Assembly (NCBI RefSeq): GCF_000374645.1
Contig: NZ_KB894810.1
Span: 62,001 to 126,000 of the forward strand
Length of the DNA: 64,000 nt
Direction: 5' to 3'
Origin: Arhodomonas aquaeolei DSM 8974
Lineage (GTDB): Bacteria > Pseudomonadota > Gammaproteobacteria > Nitrococcales > Nitrococcaceae
A program made the position numbers and the translations under genes. Below the pieces are notes generated by a model. It was not told the DNA's origin. It was given only the letters and a program-made list of their open reading frames with translations, and did not search any database. This document shows, piece by piece, positions 39,967-49,149 of the stretch. Numbering within the stretch: position 1 is the stretch's first letter; every line of letters starts with the position of its first letter.

Positions 39967-40794
39967 TCAGCGCCGTCCCTGGCGGCGCCCTCCGCCGCCA
40001 CGCCCGGTACGGGGCCGGCGCCGCTCCGCGGTGTCGGCCACGGGCAGGCCGACGAGCTCGTAGAGTTGACGCACCTCGCCGGGCTTGAGCGTCGCGTGCT
40101 GTCCCTGGCGCAGCCGCGGCGGCAGCTCCACCGGTCCGAACTGCACGCGGATCAGGCGGCTGACCTGCAGCCCCTGGGACTCCCAGAGCCGGCGCACCTC
40201 GCGGCGACGCCCCTCGCGCAGGCGCACCCGGAACCACTCGTTGGCCGCCTCCTCCGGCGACAGCGGCTCCACGGACTCGAATCGCGCCGGGCCGTCCTCC
40301 AGGGTCACCCCCTCGGTGAGCCGGGCGATGACATCGTCGCCCACCCCGCCGAACACGCGGACCGCGTAGTCCCGGGGCAGGCGATAGCGCGGATGCATCA
40401 GGCGGTTGGCGAGCTCGCCGTCGGTGGTGAACAGCAGCAGCCCCGAGGTGTTCACGTCGAGGCGCCCCACCACCACCCACCGCCCCCGGCGCAGCTGCGG
40501 CAACCGCTTGAACACCGTCGGCCGGCCCTCGGGGTCGGAGCGAGTGGTCACCTCGCCGGCGGGCTTGTGGTAGATCAGCACCTGCCGCGGCGGCGGCTCC
40601 ACCGCGGTGCGGCCCAGCGGCCGGCCGTCCACCGTGATCCGGGCGTGCGGGCTGACCCGGTCGCCCAGGGTCGCGGCACGGCCGTCCACGCGGACCCGGC
40701 CGTCGCGAATCAGCGCCTCCATCTGCCGGCGCGAACCCATGCCCGCGCGGGCGAGCACCTTCTGCAGTTTCTCGGTCCCGGCGGTGTCGGTCAT
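39967..40794 (-). CDS. rluB: 23S rRNA pseudouridine synthase RluB (RsuA family)
   Basis: This modifies uridine 2605 of 23S rRNA in E. coli. The 275 residues contain an N-terminal S4 domain (LQKVLARAGMGSRRQMEALI), the catalytic aspartate in VGRLDVNTSGLLLFTTDGE, and a basic glycine-rich tail (RRPRTGRGGGGRRQGRR). The ATG overlaps the scpB stop (ATGA). The scpA-scpB-rluB order is conserved in gammaproteobacteria. A role as RluB and not RluE/F rests on that order and the length. Confidence 0.92.
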   Translation of the reverse strand: MTDTAGTEKLQKVLARAGMGSRRQMEALIRDGRVRVDGRAATLGDRVSPHARITVDGRPLGRTAVEPPPRQVLIYHKPAGEVTTRSDPEGRPTVFKRLPQLRRGRWVVVGRLDVNTSGLLLFTTDGELANRLMHPRYRLPRDYAVRVFGGVGDDVIARLTEGVTLEDGPARFESVEPLSPEEAANEWFRVRLREGRRREVRRLWESQGLQVSRLIRVQFGPVELPPRLRQGQHATLKPGEVRQLYELVGLPVADTAERRRPRTGRGGGGRRQGRR

Positions 40795-41381
40795 GTCGTC
40801 TCCCCGTCGTCCCCGGCCTCCGGCAGCCGCAGGTCCAGCTCCGGGTGCTCGGCGTCCGGGTCGCGCAGCTCCATCAGCGTCGGCAACTCGTCCAGCCCCT
40901 TGAGGTTGAAGTAATCCAGAAAAGCCCGGGTCGTGCCGAACACCGCCGGCCGCCCCGGCATCTCGCGGTGCCCGAGGACGCGCACCCAGCCCCGGTCCTG
41001 GAGGGTGCGCATGATCGAGCTCGCCACGCTCACGCCGCGGATCTCCTCGATCTCGCCGCGCGAGATCGGCTGGCGGTAGGCGATGATGGCGAGGGTCTCC
41101 AGCAGCGCCCGGGAATAGCGCCCGGGGCGCTCCTCCCACAGCCGCGACACCCAGGGCGCCAGGTCCTCGCGCACCTGGATCCGGTAGCCGCTCGCCACCT
41201 CCGAGAGCTCGATGCCCCGGCCCTCGTAGTCCGCCGCCAGCCCCGTCAGGGCCTCGCGCACCGTCGCCGGTGCGGGCATCTCATGATCGGCGAACAGCCC
41301 CCGCAGACGCTCCACGGACAGCGGCTCGTTGGCGGCGAGCAGCGCGGCCTCGAGGATGTGGCGCAGCTCAGGCTCACTCAT
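40791..41381 (-). CDS. scpB: Segregation and condensation protein B
   Basis: This is the kite-type winged-helix partner of the SMC-ScpAB condensin. It is 196 residues from ATG 41381. ILEAALLAANEPLSVERL, YRIQVREDLAPWVSRL and RALLETLAIIAYRQPISRGEIEEIRGVSV are family signatures. It overlaps scpA by eight bases and rluB by four. This species therefore probably uses SMC-ScpAB and not MukBEF, although smc is outside the window. Confidence 0.95.
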   Translation of the reverse strand: MSEPELRHILEAALLAANEPLSVERLRGLFADHEMPAPATVREALTGLAADYEGRGIELSEVASGYRIQVREDLAPWVSRLWEERPGRYSRALLETLAIIAYRQPISRGEIEEIRGVSVASSIMRTLQDRGWVRVLGHREMPGRPAVFGTTRAFLDYFNLKGLDELPTLMELRDPDAEHPELDLRLPEAGDDGETT

Positions 41382-42216
41382 CGTCGTCGTCCTCCGGGGC
41401 ATCGGCGGCCCCGCCACCGCCTCCGGCGCGCAGGTGGATGGGGGCGTACGGCTCGGCCTGCACGATCTCCACCAGCCCGGCCTTGAGCAGCTCCAGGATG
41501 GCGAGGAAGCTCACCACCACGCCGTCGCGCCCCTCCTCCGGGGTGAACAGCTGCGTGAACGGCGTGAACCGCTCCCGGGACAGCAGCGCCAGGGTGTCGG
41601 ACATGCGCTGGCGCACCGACAGCGCCTCCTCGCGCACCTGGTGATGGGTGTACAGCCGCGCGCGCTCCAGCACCCCGGCAAAGGCGGAGAGGAGCTCGCG
41701 CAGCGACACCTCCGGGTCCGCCCGGGTGCGCCGCCGATCCGGCGCCCGGGCATGGGCCGGGAAGATGTCCCGGGCCACCCGCGGCAGGGCGTCGATGCCC
41801 TCCGCCGCCTGCTTGTAGCGCTCGTACTCCTGGAGCCGGCGCACCAGCTCGGCGCGGGGATCGGCCTCCTCGTCCTCCGCCGCCGGCGGCCGCGGCAGGA
41901 GCATCCGCGACTTGATCTCCGCGAGCATGGCGGCCATCACCAGGTACTCCGCGGCCAGTTCCAGGCGCATGTCGCGCATCAGCTCGATGTAGCGCATGTA
42001 CTGCCGCGTGATCTCGGCGATGGGGATGTCCAGGACGTCCAGGTTCTGGCGCCGGATGAGATAGAGCAGCAGGTCCAGCGGCCCCTCGAACGCCTCGAGG
42101 AACACCTCCAGGGCATCCGGCGGGATGTAGAGGTCCCGGGGCAACTCGGTGACCGGCTCGCCCCGGACATGGGCCAGGACCTCCTCCGCCGTCGGCAGCG
42201 CCTCGGAATCGTTCAC
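41374..42216 (-). CDS. scpA: Segregation and condensation protein A
   Basis: This is the kleisin subunit of the SMC condensin. The N-terminal SMC-neck-binding region shows FEGPLDLLLYLIRRQNLDVLDIPI, and the C-terminal winged helix includes FLAILELLKAGLVEIVQ. The 280 residues start with GTG at 42216 and end in an acidic tail. It lies 16 bases after the trpS stop. Confidence 0.95.
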   Translation of the reverse strand: MNDSEALPTAEEVLAHVRGEPVTELPRDLYIPPDALEVFLEAFEGPLDLLLYLIRRQNLDVLDIPIAEITRQYMRYIELMRDMRLELAAEYLVMAAMLAEIKSRMLLPRPPAAEDEEADPRAELVRRLQEYERYKQAAEGIDALPRVARDIFPAHARAPDRRRTRADPEVSLRELLSAFAGVLERARLYTHHQVREEALSVRQRMSDTLALLSRERFTPFTQLFTPEEGRDGVVVSFLAILELLKAGLVEIVQAEPYAPIHLRAGGGGGAADAPEDDDDE

Positions 42217-42232
42217 CGGCGCCCGTGCCCCG

Positions 42233-43450
42233 TCACCGGTAGTCCAGCCCCATGGCGCCGCGGACCTCCTTCATGGTCTCCCGCGCCACGCCCCGGGCCT
42301 CGGTGCAGCCCTCGGAGACGATGCTGCGCACCCGCTCCGGGTCCTGCTCCAGCTCCCGGGCGCGCTCGCGGATGGGGTCGAGTTCCGCCTGCACGGCGTC
42401 GATCACCCGCGACTTGCACTCCAGACAGCCGATGCCCGCCGAGCGGCATCCCTCCAGGACCCACTCCTGGGTACGCTCGTCGGAATAGAGCTTGTGGAAG
42501 TCCCAGACCGGGCACTTGGTCGGCTCCCCGGGATCGGAGCGCCGCACCCGCGCCGGATCGGTGGGCATGGTGCGCATCTTGCGGTCCACCTCGTCCGGCT
42601 CCTCGCGCAGCGAGATCGCGTTGCCGTAGGACTTGGACATCTTGCGCCCGTCCAGCCCGGGCATCCGCGGCGAAGGCGTCAGGAAGGCCTCCGGCTCCGG
42701 CAGGATGGTCCGCCCGCCGCCCTCGAGGTAGCCGAACAACCGCTCGCGATCGCCGAAGGTGATGTTCTGCTGCTCGCCGAGCAGCGCCCGGGCCTGCTCC
42801 AGGGCCTCGATATCGCCGTGCTCCTGGTAGCGCCGGCGCAGCTCGTTGTACTTCTTGGCGTTGCGCTTGCCCATCTTGCGCACCGCCGCCTCGGCCTTCT
42901 CCTCGAAGCCGGGTTCGCGGCCGAACATGTAGTTGAAGCGCCGCGCGAGCTCGCGGGTGAGCTCCACGTGGGAGACCTGGTCCTCGCCCACCGGCACCGC
43001 GGTGGCGCGGTAAATGAGGATATCCGCGCTCTGCAGCACCGGGTAGCCGAGGAAGCCGTAGGTCGCCAGGTCCTTTTCACGGAGGTTGGCGATCTGGTCC
43101 TTGTACGTCGGCACCCGTTCCAGCCAACCCAGCGGCGCGATCATCGACAGCAGCAGGTGCAGCTCGGCGTGTTCGATTACCCGCGACTGGATGAACACGT
43201 GGGCGAGCGACGGGTTCACACCGCAGGCGAGCCAGTCGATGACCATGTCCCAGACGTTCTCGGCGATGATCTCGCGCTCGTCGTAGGCCGTGGTCAGCGC
43301 ATGCCAGTCGGCGATGAAGAAGAAGCACTCGTGCTCGTGCTGGAGCTGCACCCAGTTCTTGAGCACCCCGTGGTAGTGCCCCAGGTGAAGCCGACCGGTG
43401 GGGCGCATGCCCGAGAGCACCCGCATCCGCTGCGCGTCGTGGCTAGTCAA
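42233..43450 (-). CDS. trpS: Tryptophanyl-tRNA synthetase
   Basis: This class I aminoacyl-tRNA synthetase charges tRNA-Trp. The HIGH-equivalent is in GMRPTGRLHLGHYHG, and KMSKSYGN is at about residue 210. At 405 residues it belongs to the long form with an insertion around residues 220-280, common in proteobacteria other than E. coli (334 residues). The start is TTG 43450 with AGGAGG at 43455-43460, four bases away. The ATG eight codons later has no ribosome site. Confidence 0.95.
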   Translation of the reverse strand: MTSHDAQRMRVLSGMRPTGRLHLGHYHGVLKNWVQLQHEHECFFFIADWHALTTAYDEREIIAENVWDMVIDWLACGVNPSLAHVFIQSRVIEHAELHLLLSMIAPLGWLERVPTYKDQIANLREKDLATYGFLGYPVLQSADILIYRATAVPVGEDQVSHVELTRELARRFNYMFGREPGFEEKAEAAVRKMGKRNAKKYNELRRRYQEHGDIEALEQARALLGEQQNITFGDRERLFGYLEGGGRTILPEPEAFLTPSPRMPGLDGRKMSKSYGNAISLREEPDEVDRKMRTMPTDPARVRRSDPGEPTKCPVWDFHKLYSDERTQEWVLEGCRSAGIGCLECKSRVIDAVQAELDPIRERARELEQDPERVRSIVSEGCTEARGVARETMKEVRGAMGLDYR

Positions 43451-43529
43451 ACCGCCTCCTCTGTCTCGTGGTCCGTCGCGTCGGGGCGACCATGATAACC
43501 GCGCCCGCGCGGGAACGCAGCGTCGGCGC

Positions 43530-44156
43530 TCAACCGCCCTCGAACAGGCTCGCGTCGCCGGCGCCGCGGCGCACCACCTCCGGCGCCGGCCCGGTGAGAT
43601 CGACCACCGTGCTCGGCTCCATGCCGCCGGGGCCGCCGTCGACCACCACGTCCACGCGGCTGCCGAGGCGCTCGCGGATGAGTTCGGCGTCGGTCATCGG
43701 CAGCTCCTCGCCGGGCAGCAGCAGCGAGGTCGACATCAGCGGCTCGCCGAGCTCGGTGAGGATGGCCTGGGCGACGCGGTGATCCGGCACGCGGATGCCG
43801 ATGGTCTTGCGTTTGGGGTGCTGCAGCCGCCGCGGGACCTCGCTGGTCGCGGGCAGCACGAAGGTGAAAGGCCCGGGGGTATGGGCCTTGAGCAGCCGGA
43901 AGGTGTTGTTGTCCACCCGGGCGTACACGCCAATGTCGGAGAGGTCTCGGCACGCCAGGGTGAAGTTGTGATCGTCGCCGAGCCGGCGGATCTCGCGAAT
44001 GCGGTCCACGGCATCCTTTTCGCCCATGCGGCAGGCCAGGGCGTAGGTGGAGTCGGTGGGATAGACGATGACGCCGCCCTGGCCCAGCACCTCCACGGTG
44101 CGCCGCACCAGGCGCGGCTGCGGGGTCTCGGGGTGGATCTGGAAGAACTGGCTCAT
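43530..44156 (-). CDS. yciO: YciO/Sua5 family protein (L-threonylcarbamoyladenylate synthase-like)
   Basis: This 208-residue YrdC-fold protein has IVYPTDSTYALACRMG, the KRKTIGIRVPDH basic motif and STSLLLPGEE. The YrdC/Sua5 fold makes threonylcarbamoyl-AMP for the t6A tRNA modification. YciO proteins have weaker or debated activity. A strong AAGGAGG precedes the ATG. The order yciO next to trpS and scpAB is common in gammaproteobacteria. Confidence 0.9.
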   Translation of the reverse strand: MSQFFQIHPETPQPRLVRRTVEVLGQGGVIVYPTDSTYALACRMGEKDAVDRIREIRRLGDDHNFTLACRDLSDIGVYARVDNNTFRLLKAHTPGPFTFVLPATSEVPRRLQHPKRKTIGIRVPDHRVAQAILTELGEPLMSTSLLLPGEELPMTDAELIRERLGSRVDVVVDGGPGGMEPSTVVDLTGPAPEVVRRGAGDASLFEGG

Positions 44157-44284
44157 CGCGCCTCCTTGTGAGCGTTGCCGGCATGGCCCGGGGCACGGGC
44201 CCGGTCCCCGCAGTGTAACGGCACGGCCGCGGGCAGGCGATGTGGTATGGTTCCGGGCATTTCCACCCCGAGCGGAGGGCGGCC

Positions 44285-44584
44285 ATGTACTACGTAATCT
44301 ACAGCACCGATGTCGAGGACAGCACGGCGGCCCGCGCCAGCGCGCGACCCGACCATCTCGCGCGGCTGGAGGCGCTGCGCGACGAGGGCCGGCTGCTGCT
44401 CGCCGGGCCGATGCCCGCCATTGACAGCGAGGATCCGGGGCCCGCGGGCTTCGCCGGCAGCGTGGTGATCGCGGAGTTCGACTCCCTGGACGACGCCCGG
44501 CGCTGGGCCGACGACGATCCCTACGTCGCCGCCGGCGTGTACAGCGGTGTCACCGTGCAGCCGTTCAAGCGGGTGCTGCCGTGA
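44285..44584 (+). CDS. yciI: YciI-like protein
   Basis: This small cytosolic protein of 99 residues has a dimeric ferredoxin-like fold. It has [12 protein letters not shown] at the start, the conserved [22 protein letters not shown] with the His-Asp pair proposed as catalytic, and the DPYVAAGVY motif. Biochemical function is unsettled. It overlaps bolA by four bases (GTGA). Confidence 0.92.
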   Translation: MYYVIYSTDVEDSTAARASARPDHLARLEALRDEGRLLLAGPMPAIDSEDPGPAGFAGSVVIAEFDSLDDARRWADDDPYVAAGVYSGVTVQPFKRVLP

Positions 44585-44868
44585 GCGCGGAGCGCCAGCG
44601 CATGATCGAGGAGCGGCTGCGCGCGGCGATCCAGGTCGAGGCGATCGGCGTGCGCGACGACAGCCACCTGCACGCCGGCCACGCCGGCGCCCGCGCCGGC
44701 GGCGGTCACTATCACGTGCACGTGGTGAGCCCGGATTTCGAGGGCCGGGGAACTCTCGCCCGTCACCGCATGGTCTACGCCGCCATGGGGGACGCCATGC
44801 GCAATGACGTCATCCACGCCCTGGGCATCACCGCCCTCACCCCGGCGGAGGCCGGGGAGGACGGCTGA
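44581..44868 (+). CDS. bolA: BolA family protein
   Basis: This 95-residue BolA/IbaG-like protein works with monothiol glutaredoxins in iron-sulfur and morphology regulation. The conserved histidines in [11 protein letters not shown] and the [19 protein letters not shown] helix are seen. The GTG start overlaps the yciI stop. The yciI-bolA-ppiC order matches Pseudomonas, although the usual yciB upstream is missing here. Confidence 0.93.
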   Translation: MSAERQRMIEERLRAAIQVEAIGVRDDSHLHAGHAGARAGGGHYHVHVVSPDFEGRGTLARHRMVYAAMGDAMRNDVIHALGITALTPAEAGEDG

Positions 44869-44904
44869 CGCCCATCCATCCAGTCCCAGCAACCGGGAGA
44901 GAGC

Positions 44905-45729
44905 ATGAAAAGACAAATCGTTGCGGGCCTCGGCCTGGCCCTCGCCATCGCGGCGTCCGGGGTTCAGGCCGACGAGCCGGTCGTGAGCGTCAACGGCGAC
45001 GTGCTCACGCAGACCCAGTTCGACCAGGCCGTCAACCAGAGAACCCGTGGCCAGGGCGGCCAGCTTCCGGAAGGGCGCAAGCAGGCCTTCCTCCAGCAGC
45101 TGGTGGACCTCGAGATCCTCGCGCAGAAGGCCGCGGAGCGGGGCGTCGGCGACGACCCGGCGGTTCAGGCCGAGCTCGCCAACACCCGCCGTGCGATCCT
45201 CGCGCGGGGGCTGATCGAGCGGATCGCCAAGGAGGACATCGACGAGGACGCGATCAAGGCCGCGTACAAGAAGCAGTACGCCGACAAGGCCAAGGGCAAG
45301 GAGTACAAGGCGAGCCACATCCTGGTGAAGGACGAGAAAACCGCCAAGGAGGTCATCGGCAAGCTCGACGACGGTGGCGACTTCGCCGACCTCGCCAAGG
45401 AGTACTCCACCGGGCCGACCGGCAAGCGCGGCGGCGATCTCGGCTGGTTCGGGCCCAACCAGATGGTGCCGGCCTTCAGCAAGGCGGTGCAGGCCCTGGA
45501 GCCGGGCAACTACACCAGTGAGCCGGTGAAGACGCAGTTCGGCTGGCACGTCATCCGGCTGAGCGACGTCCGCCAGGCGAAGGCGCCGAAGCTCGCTGAG
45601 GTGCGGGACCAGATCAAGCAGACGCTCGCCCGCCAGGAGATCCGCAGCCGCCTCGACGAGTGGCGCAAGGACGCCGAGGTCGACTACCAGGCGGACTGGG
45701 CCAGGCAGGACGGCAACGGCTCGAAGTAG
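44905..45729 (+). CDS. Periplasmic parvulin-type peptidyl-prolyl isomerase
   Basis: This 274-residue exported foldase has a signal peptide (MKRQIVAGLGLALAIAASGVQA), an N-terminal SurA-like chaperone segment (LPEGRKQAFLQQLVDLEILAQKAAERG) and one PpiC rotamase domain (KASHILVKDEKTAKEVIGKL, then GDLGWFGPNQMVPAF and FGWHVIRL). It probably helps fold outer-membrane proteins. It is the last gene of the yciI-bolA operon and is followed by a terminator. Confidence 0.92.
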   Translation: MKRQIVAGLGLALAIAASGVQADEPVVSVNGDVLTQTQFDQAVNQRTRGQGGQLPEGRKQAFLQQLVDLEILAQKAAERGVGDDPAVQAELANTRRAILARGLIERIAKEDIDEDAIKAAYKKQYADKAKGKEYKASHILVKDEKTAKEVIGKLDDGGDFADLAKEYSTGPTGKRGGDLGWFGPNQMVPAFSKAVQALEPGNYTSEPVKTQFGWHVIRLSDVRQAKAPKLAEVRDQIKQTLARQEIRSRLDEWRKDAEVDYQADWARQDGNGSK

Positions 45730-45743
45730 CCGCCGCCCGCGCG

Positions 45744-45780
45744 ACGGCGGTCACCGGCGCAGCCGGTGGCCGCCGTTTTC
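45744..45780 (+). terminator. Intrinsic terminator after the parvulin gene
   Basis: ACGGCGG (45744-45750) pairs with CCGCCGT (45770-45776), and an inner CACCGG pairs with CCGGTG, joined by a G-T wobble around a five-base loop. TTTT follows at 45776-45779. It sits 15 bases behind the stop and ends the yciI-bolA-parvulin transcript. Confidence 0.9.
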
Positions 45781-45781
45781 G

Positions 45782-46132
45782 TCAGCTCTGGCCCTGCTCG
45801 CCGTCCGCCGCGGCCTCGAGCCGCTCCAGGTGCTTGCGCGCCAGGGTCTGGAAACGCGGGGTCAGACCGGCATCCTCGTAGATGGGATCGCCCTGCTCGT
45901 CCTCGGCGACCACGCGGCCGCCCTGCACGTAGGGGAAGGCCGCCTCGATCTCGTCCAGGGCGGTGGAGAGCAGGTCCGTGATGATCTGCTCCTGGGAGCG
46001 CCCCGGGTACATCTCCTCCAGGGCCGCCAGCTTGGCGGCATCATGCACAGGCAGCCGCACACAGTAGGCGTTGCGGGTTCTCGGCTCGCTGGCGGACTCC
46101 TCCCAGCTCTCCAGCAGATCGCGAAGCTTCAC
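45782..46132 (-). CDS. Conserved small protein of the group annotated 'type 1 pili tip component' in Pseudomonas
   Basis: This is a soluble acidic protein of 116 residues. It has KLRDLLESWE at the start, YCVRLPVHDAAKLAALEEMYPGR in the middle and a conserved GDPIYEDAGLTPRF stretch. The middle segment resembles a ribbon-helix-helix-like module (RLPVHDAAKL). The 'pili tip' name in databases has no visible sequence basis, since there is no signal peptide. GTG 46132 is chosen because GAGG lies six bases upstream. The frame to 46258 is unlikely. It is 134 bases downstream of pmbA on the same strand's far side. Confidence 0.7.
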   Translation of the reverse strand: MKLRDLLESWEESASEPRTRNAYCVRLPVHDAAKLAALEEMYPGRSQEQIITDLLSTALDEIEAAFPYVQGGRVVAEDEQGDPIYEDAGLTPRFQTLARKHLERLEAAADGEQGQS

Positions 46133-46266
46133 TCGACACCTCATCCAGCCGTTACTACTAATCTTCTCAGAGGTCTTGTCATGCGTCAGAGCGCCACAGC
46201 GGCCCGGTGGCGGCGTTGCGCCCACCGAGAACATGGCACCGCACCGGTGCGGATACAAGACCCGCG

Positions 46267-47619
46267 TTACTCGCCGGCGACGGTCATGCCCTCGACGACC
46301 AGCGAACCCGTGCGAATGCTGCCCCGGGTATCGACATCCCGGCCCACAGCGGTGATGTGGCGGAGCATCTCCTTGAGGTTGCCGGCGATGGTGATCTCCT
46401 CGACCGGGTAAGCGATCCGCCCGTTCTCGATCCAGAAGCCGCTCGCGCCGCGGGAATAGTCGCCGGTGACGGTATTCACGCCCTGTCCCATGAGCTGGGT
46501 GACCAGCAGTCCCTCGCCAACGTCGGCGACGAGCTCGTCCAGGTCCTTCTCGCCGGGGGCGACGCAGAGGTTATGCACGCCGCCGGCGTTGCCGGTGGTC
46601 TCCATACCGAGCTTGCGCGCGCTATAGCTGGAGAGCACATAGCCGCGCAGCACACCGTCCACTACCAGCTCGCGATCGCGGGTCGCCACGCCCTCGCCGT
46701 CGAACGGCGTGCTGCCGAGCGCCCCCGGGAGATGCGGCCGCTCACTGATCGAGAAGCCGGCGGGGAAGACCTGACGGTCCAGGTGGTCCACCAGGAACGA
46801 GGCGCGGCGATAGAGGCTGCCGCCGGAGATCGCGCCGACGAAATGGCCGATCAGCCCCCGCGCTGTGGACGGGTCGAAGATCACTGGCACCTGGCGGGTG
46901 CTCAGCCGTCGCGCCCCCAGCCGGGCCACGGTCCGGCGCCCCGCCTGGCGGCCGACCTCGGCCGCCGACTCCAGCCACTCCGGTGCACGCGCCGCGGTGT
47001 ACCAGAAGTCCCGCTGCATGGCGTCGCCCTCGCGGCCGAGGACCGCGCAGCTGATCGCGTGCTGACTGGCCGGGTAACCGCCGATGAAGCCGTGGCTGTT
47101 GCCGTAGACGCGCACGCCCTCGCCGGCGGAGACCTCCGCACCCTCGGAATTGGTCAGCCGCGAATCCACATCGAGCGCCGCACGCTCGGTCTCGCGGGCG
47201 AGCTCGATGGCCGCCTCGGCGCTCACGCCCCAGGGGTGGTGGAGCCCCAGGTCCGGGACGTCCCGGGCCAGGAGACCGGCATCGGCGAGGCCGCTGCAGG
47301 GGTCCTCGGAGGTATAGCGGGCGATCTCACAGGCGGCGGCCACGGTCTCGTCGATGGCGCCGGCGCTGTAATCCGCGGAGCTCGCCTCGCCCTTGCGCTG
47401 ACCGAAGTACACGCTCACCGCAAGGCCGCGGTCGCGCATGTGTTCCAGGGTGTCCACCTCGCCCTGGCGCACCTTGACCGACAGCCCCTGACTGGCGTTC
47501 GCGGCCACCTCGGCGGCGCTCGCGCCGCGCTGGCGCGCCGTCTCCAGGGCGCGCTCGACCAGTGTCTTCAGCTCCGCCACCGAGGGCAGACCGCGGTTGC
47601 AGTCGCGTTCACTGCTCAT
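46267..47619 (-). CDS. pmbA: Metalloprotease PmbA/TldE
   Basis: This is the TldE subunit of the TldD/TldE heterodimeric protease, which matures microcin B17 and degrades CcdA in E. coli. The 450 residues start at ATG 47619, with AAGGAG eight bases upstream. PVIFDPSTARGLIGHFVGAISGGSLYR and SRGASGFWIENGRIAYPVEEITIAGNL are family signatures. TldE lacks the HExxxH motif, consistent with a non-catalytic partner. It is 13 bases after tldD. Confidence 0.95.
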   Translation of the reverse strand: MSSERDCNRGLPSVAELKTLVERALETARQRGASAAEVAANASQGLSVKVRQGEVDTLEHMRDRGLAVSVYFGQRKGEASSADYSAGAIDETVAAACEIARYTSEDPCSGLADAGLLARDVPDLGLHHPWGVSAEAAIELARETERAALDVDSRLTNSEGAEVSAGEGVRVYGNSHGFIGGYPASQHAISCAVLGREGDAMQRDFWYTAARAPEWLESAAEVGRQAGRRTVARLGARRLSTRQVPVIFDPSTARGLIGHFVGAISGGSLYRRASFLVDHLDRQVFPAGFSISERPHLPGALGSTPFDGEGVATRDRELVVDGVLRGYVLSSYSARKLGMETTGNAGGVHNLCVAPGEKDLDELVADVGEGLLVTQLMGQGVNTVTGDYSRGASGFWIENGRIAYPVEEITIAGNLKEMLRHITAVGRDVDTRGSIRTGSLVVEGMTVAGE

Positions 47620-47632
47620 GGAAGAGGCTCCT

Positions 47633-49090
47633 TCAGGTCTGGGTTCCGCCCACGGTGAGCGCGTCCACCTTGAGCGTCGGCTGGCCCACGCCCACCGGCA
47701 CGCTCTGGCCGTCCTTGCCGCAGGTGCCGATACCGCCGTCCAGGGCCAGGTCGTTGCCGACCATGGACACCCGGGTGAGTACGTCGGGGCCATTGCCGAT
47801 CAGCGTCGCGCCCTTGACCGGGCGGGTGACGCGGCCGTTCTCGATGAGATACGCCTCGCTCGCGGAGAACACGAACTTGCCGGAGGTGATGTCCACCTGG
47901 CCGCCGCCGAAGTTCACCGCGTAGAGCCCGCGGTCCACGGAGGCGACGATCTCGCCGGGGTCGTGGGGACCGGCGAGCATGTAGGTGTTGGTCATCCGCG
48001 GCATCGGCAGGTGGGCGTAGGACTCGCGCCGGCCGTTGCCCGTGGGCGCCTCGCCCATGAGCCGGGCGTTGAGGCTGTCCTGCATGTAGCCCTTGAGGAT
48101 GCCGCGCTCGATGAGGACGTTGTAGCCGGTGGGGTTGCCCTCGTCGTCGACGTTCAGAGAGCCGCGCCGCCCCGGCATCGTGCCGTCGTCCACCACGGTG
48201 CACAGCGGCGAGGCGACGCGCTCGCCACGGCGGCCGGCGAAGGCCGAGGTGCCCTTGCGGTTGAAGTCCCCCTCCAGGCCGTGCCCCACCGCCTCGTGGA
48301 GGAGCACGCCGGGCCAGCCGGGACCGAGCACCACCGGCATGGTCCCCGCCGGCGCCTCCACGGCGTCGAGCTTGAGCAGCGCGAGCCGCACCGCCTCGCG
48401 GGCATAGCCGAGGGCCTGGTCGCGCTCGGTGAACACGGCATAGCCGGTGCGCCCGCCGCCGCCGGCCATGCCGCTCTCGCGGCGCTCGCCGTCCGCGGCG
48501 ATCACACTGACGTTGAGCCGCACCAGCGGGCGCACGTCCGCGGCGAGGCGGCCGTCCGAGCCGGCGACCAGGACCACGTCGTGCACCCCGGAGAGGTTGA
48601 CGATGACCTGCTCCACCCGCGGGTCCTGGCGCCGGGCCTCGGCGTCGACGCTACGCAGCAGCTCGACCTTCTCGTCCGAGGTAAAGGTCTCCAGCGGGTT
48701 CACGGGCTCGTAGAGCGAGCGCCCGCTGGCCGCCTGCCACGCCTGGAGCCGCCCGCTGTCACCGCTGCGGGCGATCGCGCGGGCCGCCCGCGAGGCCTCC
48801 AGCAGGGCGGGCATGACGATCTCGTCGGAGTAGGCGAAGCCGGTCTGCTCGCCGCTCATGGCGCGCACACCCACGCCCTGGTCGAGGTTGCGGCTGCCGT
48901 CCTTGATGATGCCGTCCTCCAGCACCCACGACTCGTGGCGGCGCTGCTGGAAGTACAGGTCCGAGGCGTCCACGCCGGGGCCCATGAGCTGGCCGAAGAC
49001 CCGGTCCAGGTCGGACTCGGCGAGGCCCGCGGGCGCGAGCAGGCACTCGCGCGCGAGGCCCAGGTTGCGCTCCATGACTTCGCTCGTCAT
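47633..49090 (-). CDS. tldD: Metalloprotease TldD
   Basis: This is the catalytic subunit of TldD/TldE. Its zinc-binding [11 protein letters not shown] (HExxxH) is at about residue 265. The signature [27 protein letters not shown] and [21 protein letters not shown] close the 485 residues. GGAGG precedes the ATG. It lies 59 bases downstream of the amidase gene, and yhdP-nit-tldD is a conserved order. Confidence 0.96.
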   Translation of the reverse strand: MTSEVMERNLGLARECLLAPAGLAESDLDRVFGQLMGPGVDASDLYFQQRRHESWVLEDGIIKDGSRNLDQGVGVRAMSGEQTGFAYSDEIVMPALLEASRAARAIARSGDSGRLQAWQAASGRSLYEPVNPLETFTSDEKVELLRSVDAEARRQDPRVEQVIVNLSGVHDVVLVAGSDGRLAADVRPLVRLNVSVIAADGERRESGMAGGGGRTGYAVFTERDQALGYAREAVRLALLKLDAVEAPAGTMPVVLGPGWPGVLLHEAVGHGLEGDFNRKGTSAFAGRRGERVASPLCTVVDDGTMPGRRGSLNVDDEGNPTGYNVLIERGILKGYMQDSLNARLMGEAPTGNGRRESYAHLPMPRMTNTYMLAGPHDPGEIVASVDRGLYAVNFGGGQVDITSGKFVFSASEAYLIENGRVTRPVKGATLIGNGPDVLTRVSMVGNDLALDGGIGTCGKDGQSVPVGVGQPTLKVDALTVGGTQT

Positions 49091-49149
49091 CGCTTACCTC
49101 CGAATGCCGCCGGCCCGTGGCCGGCGTTGTCGTTCCCCGGCGCGGACGG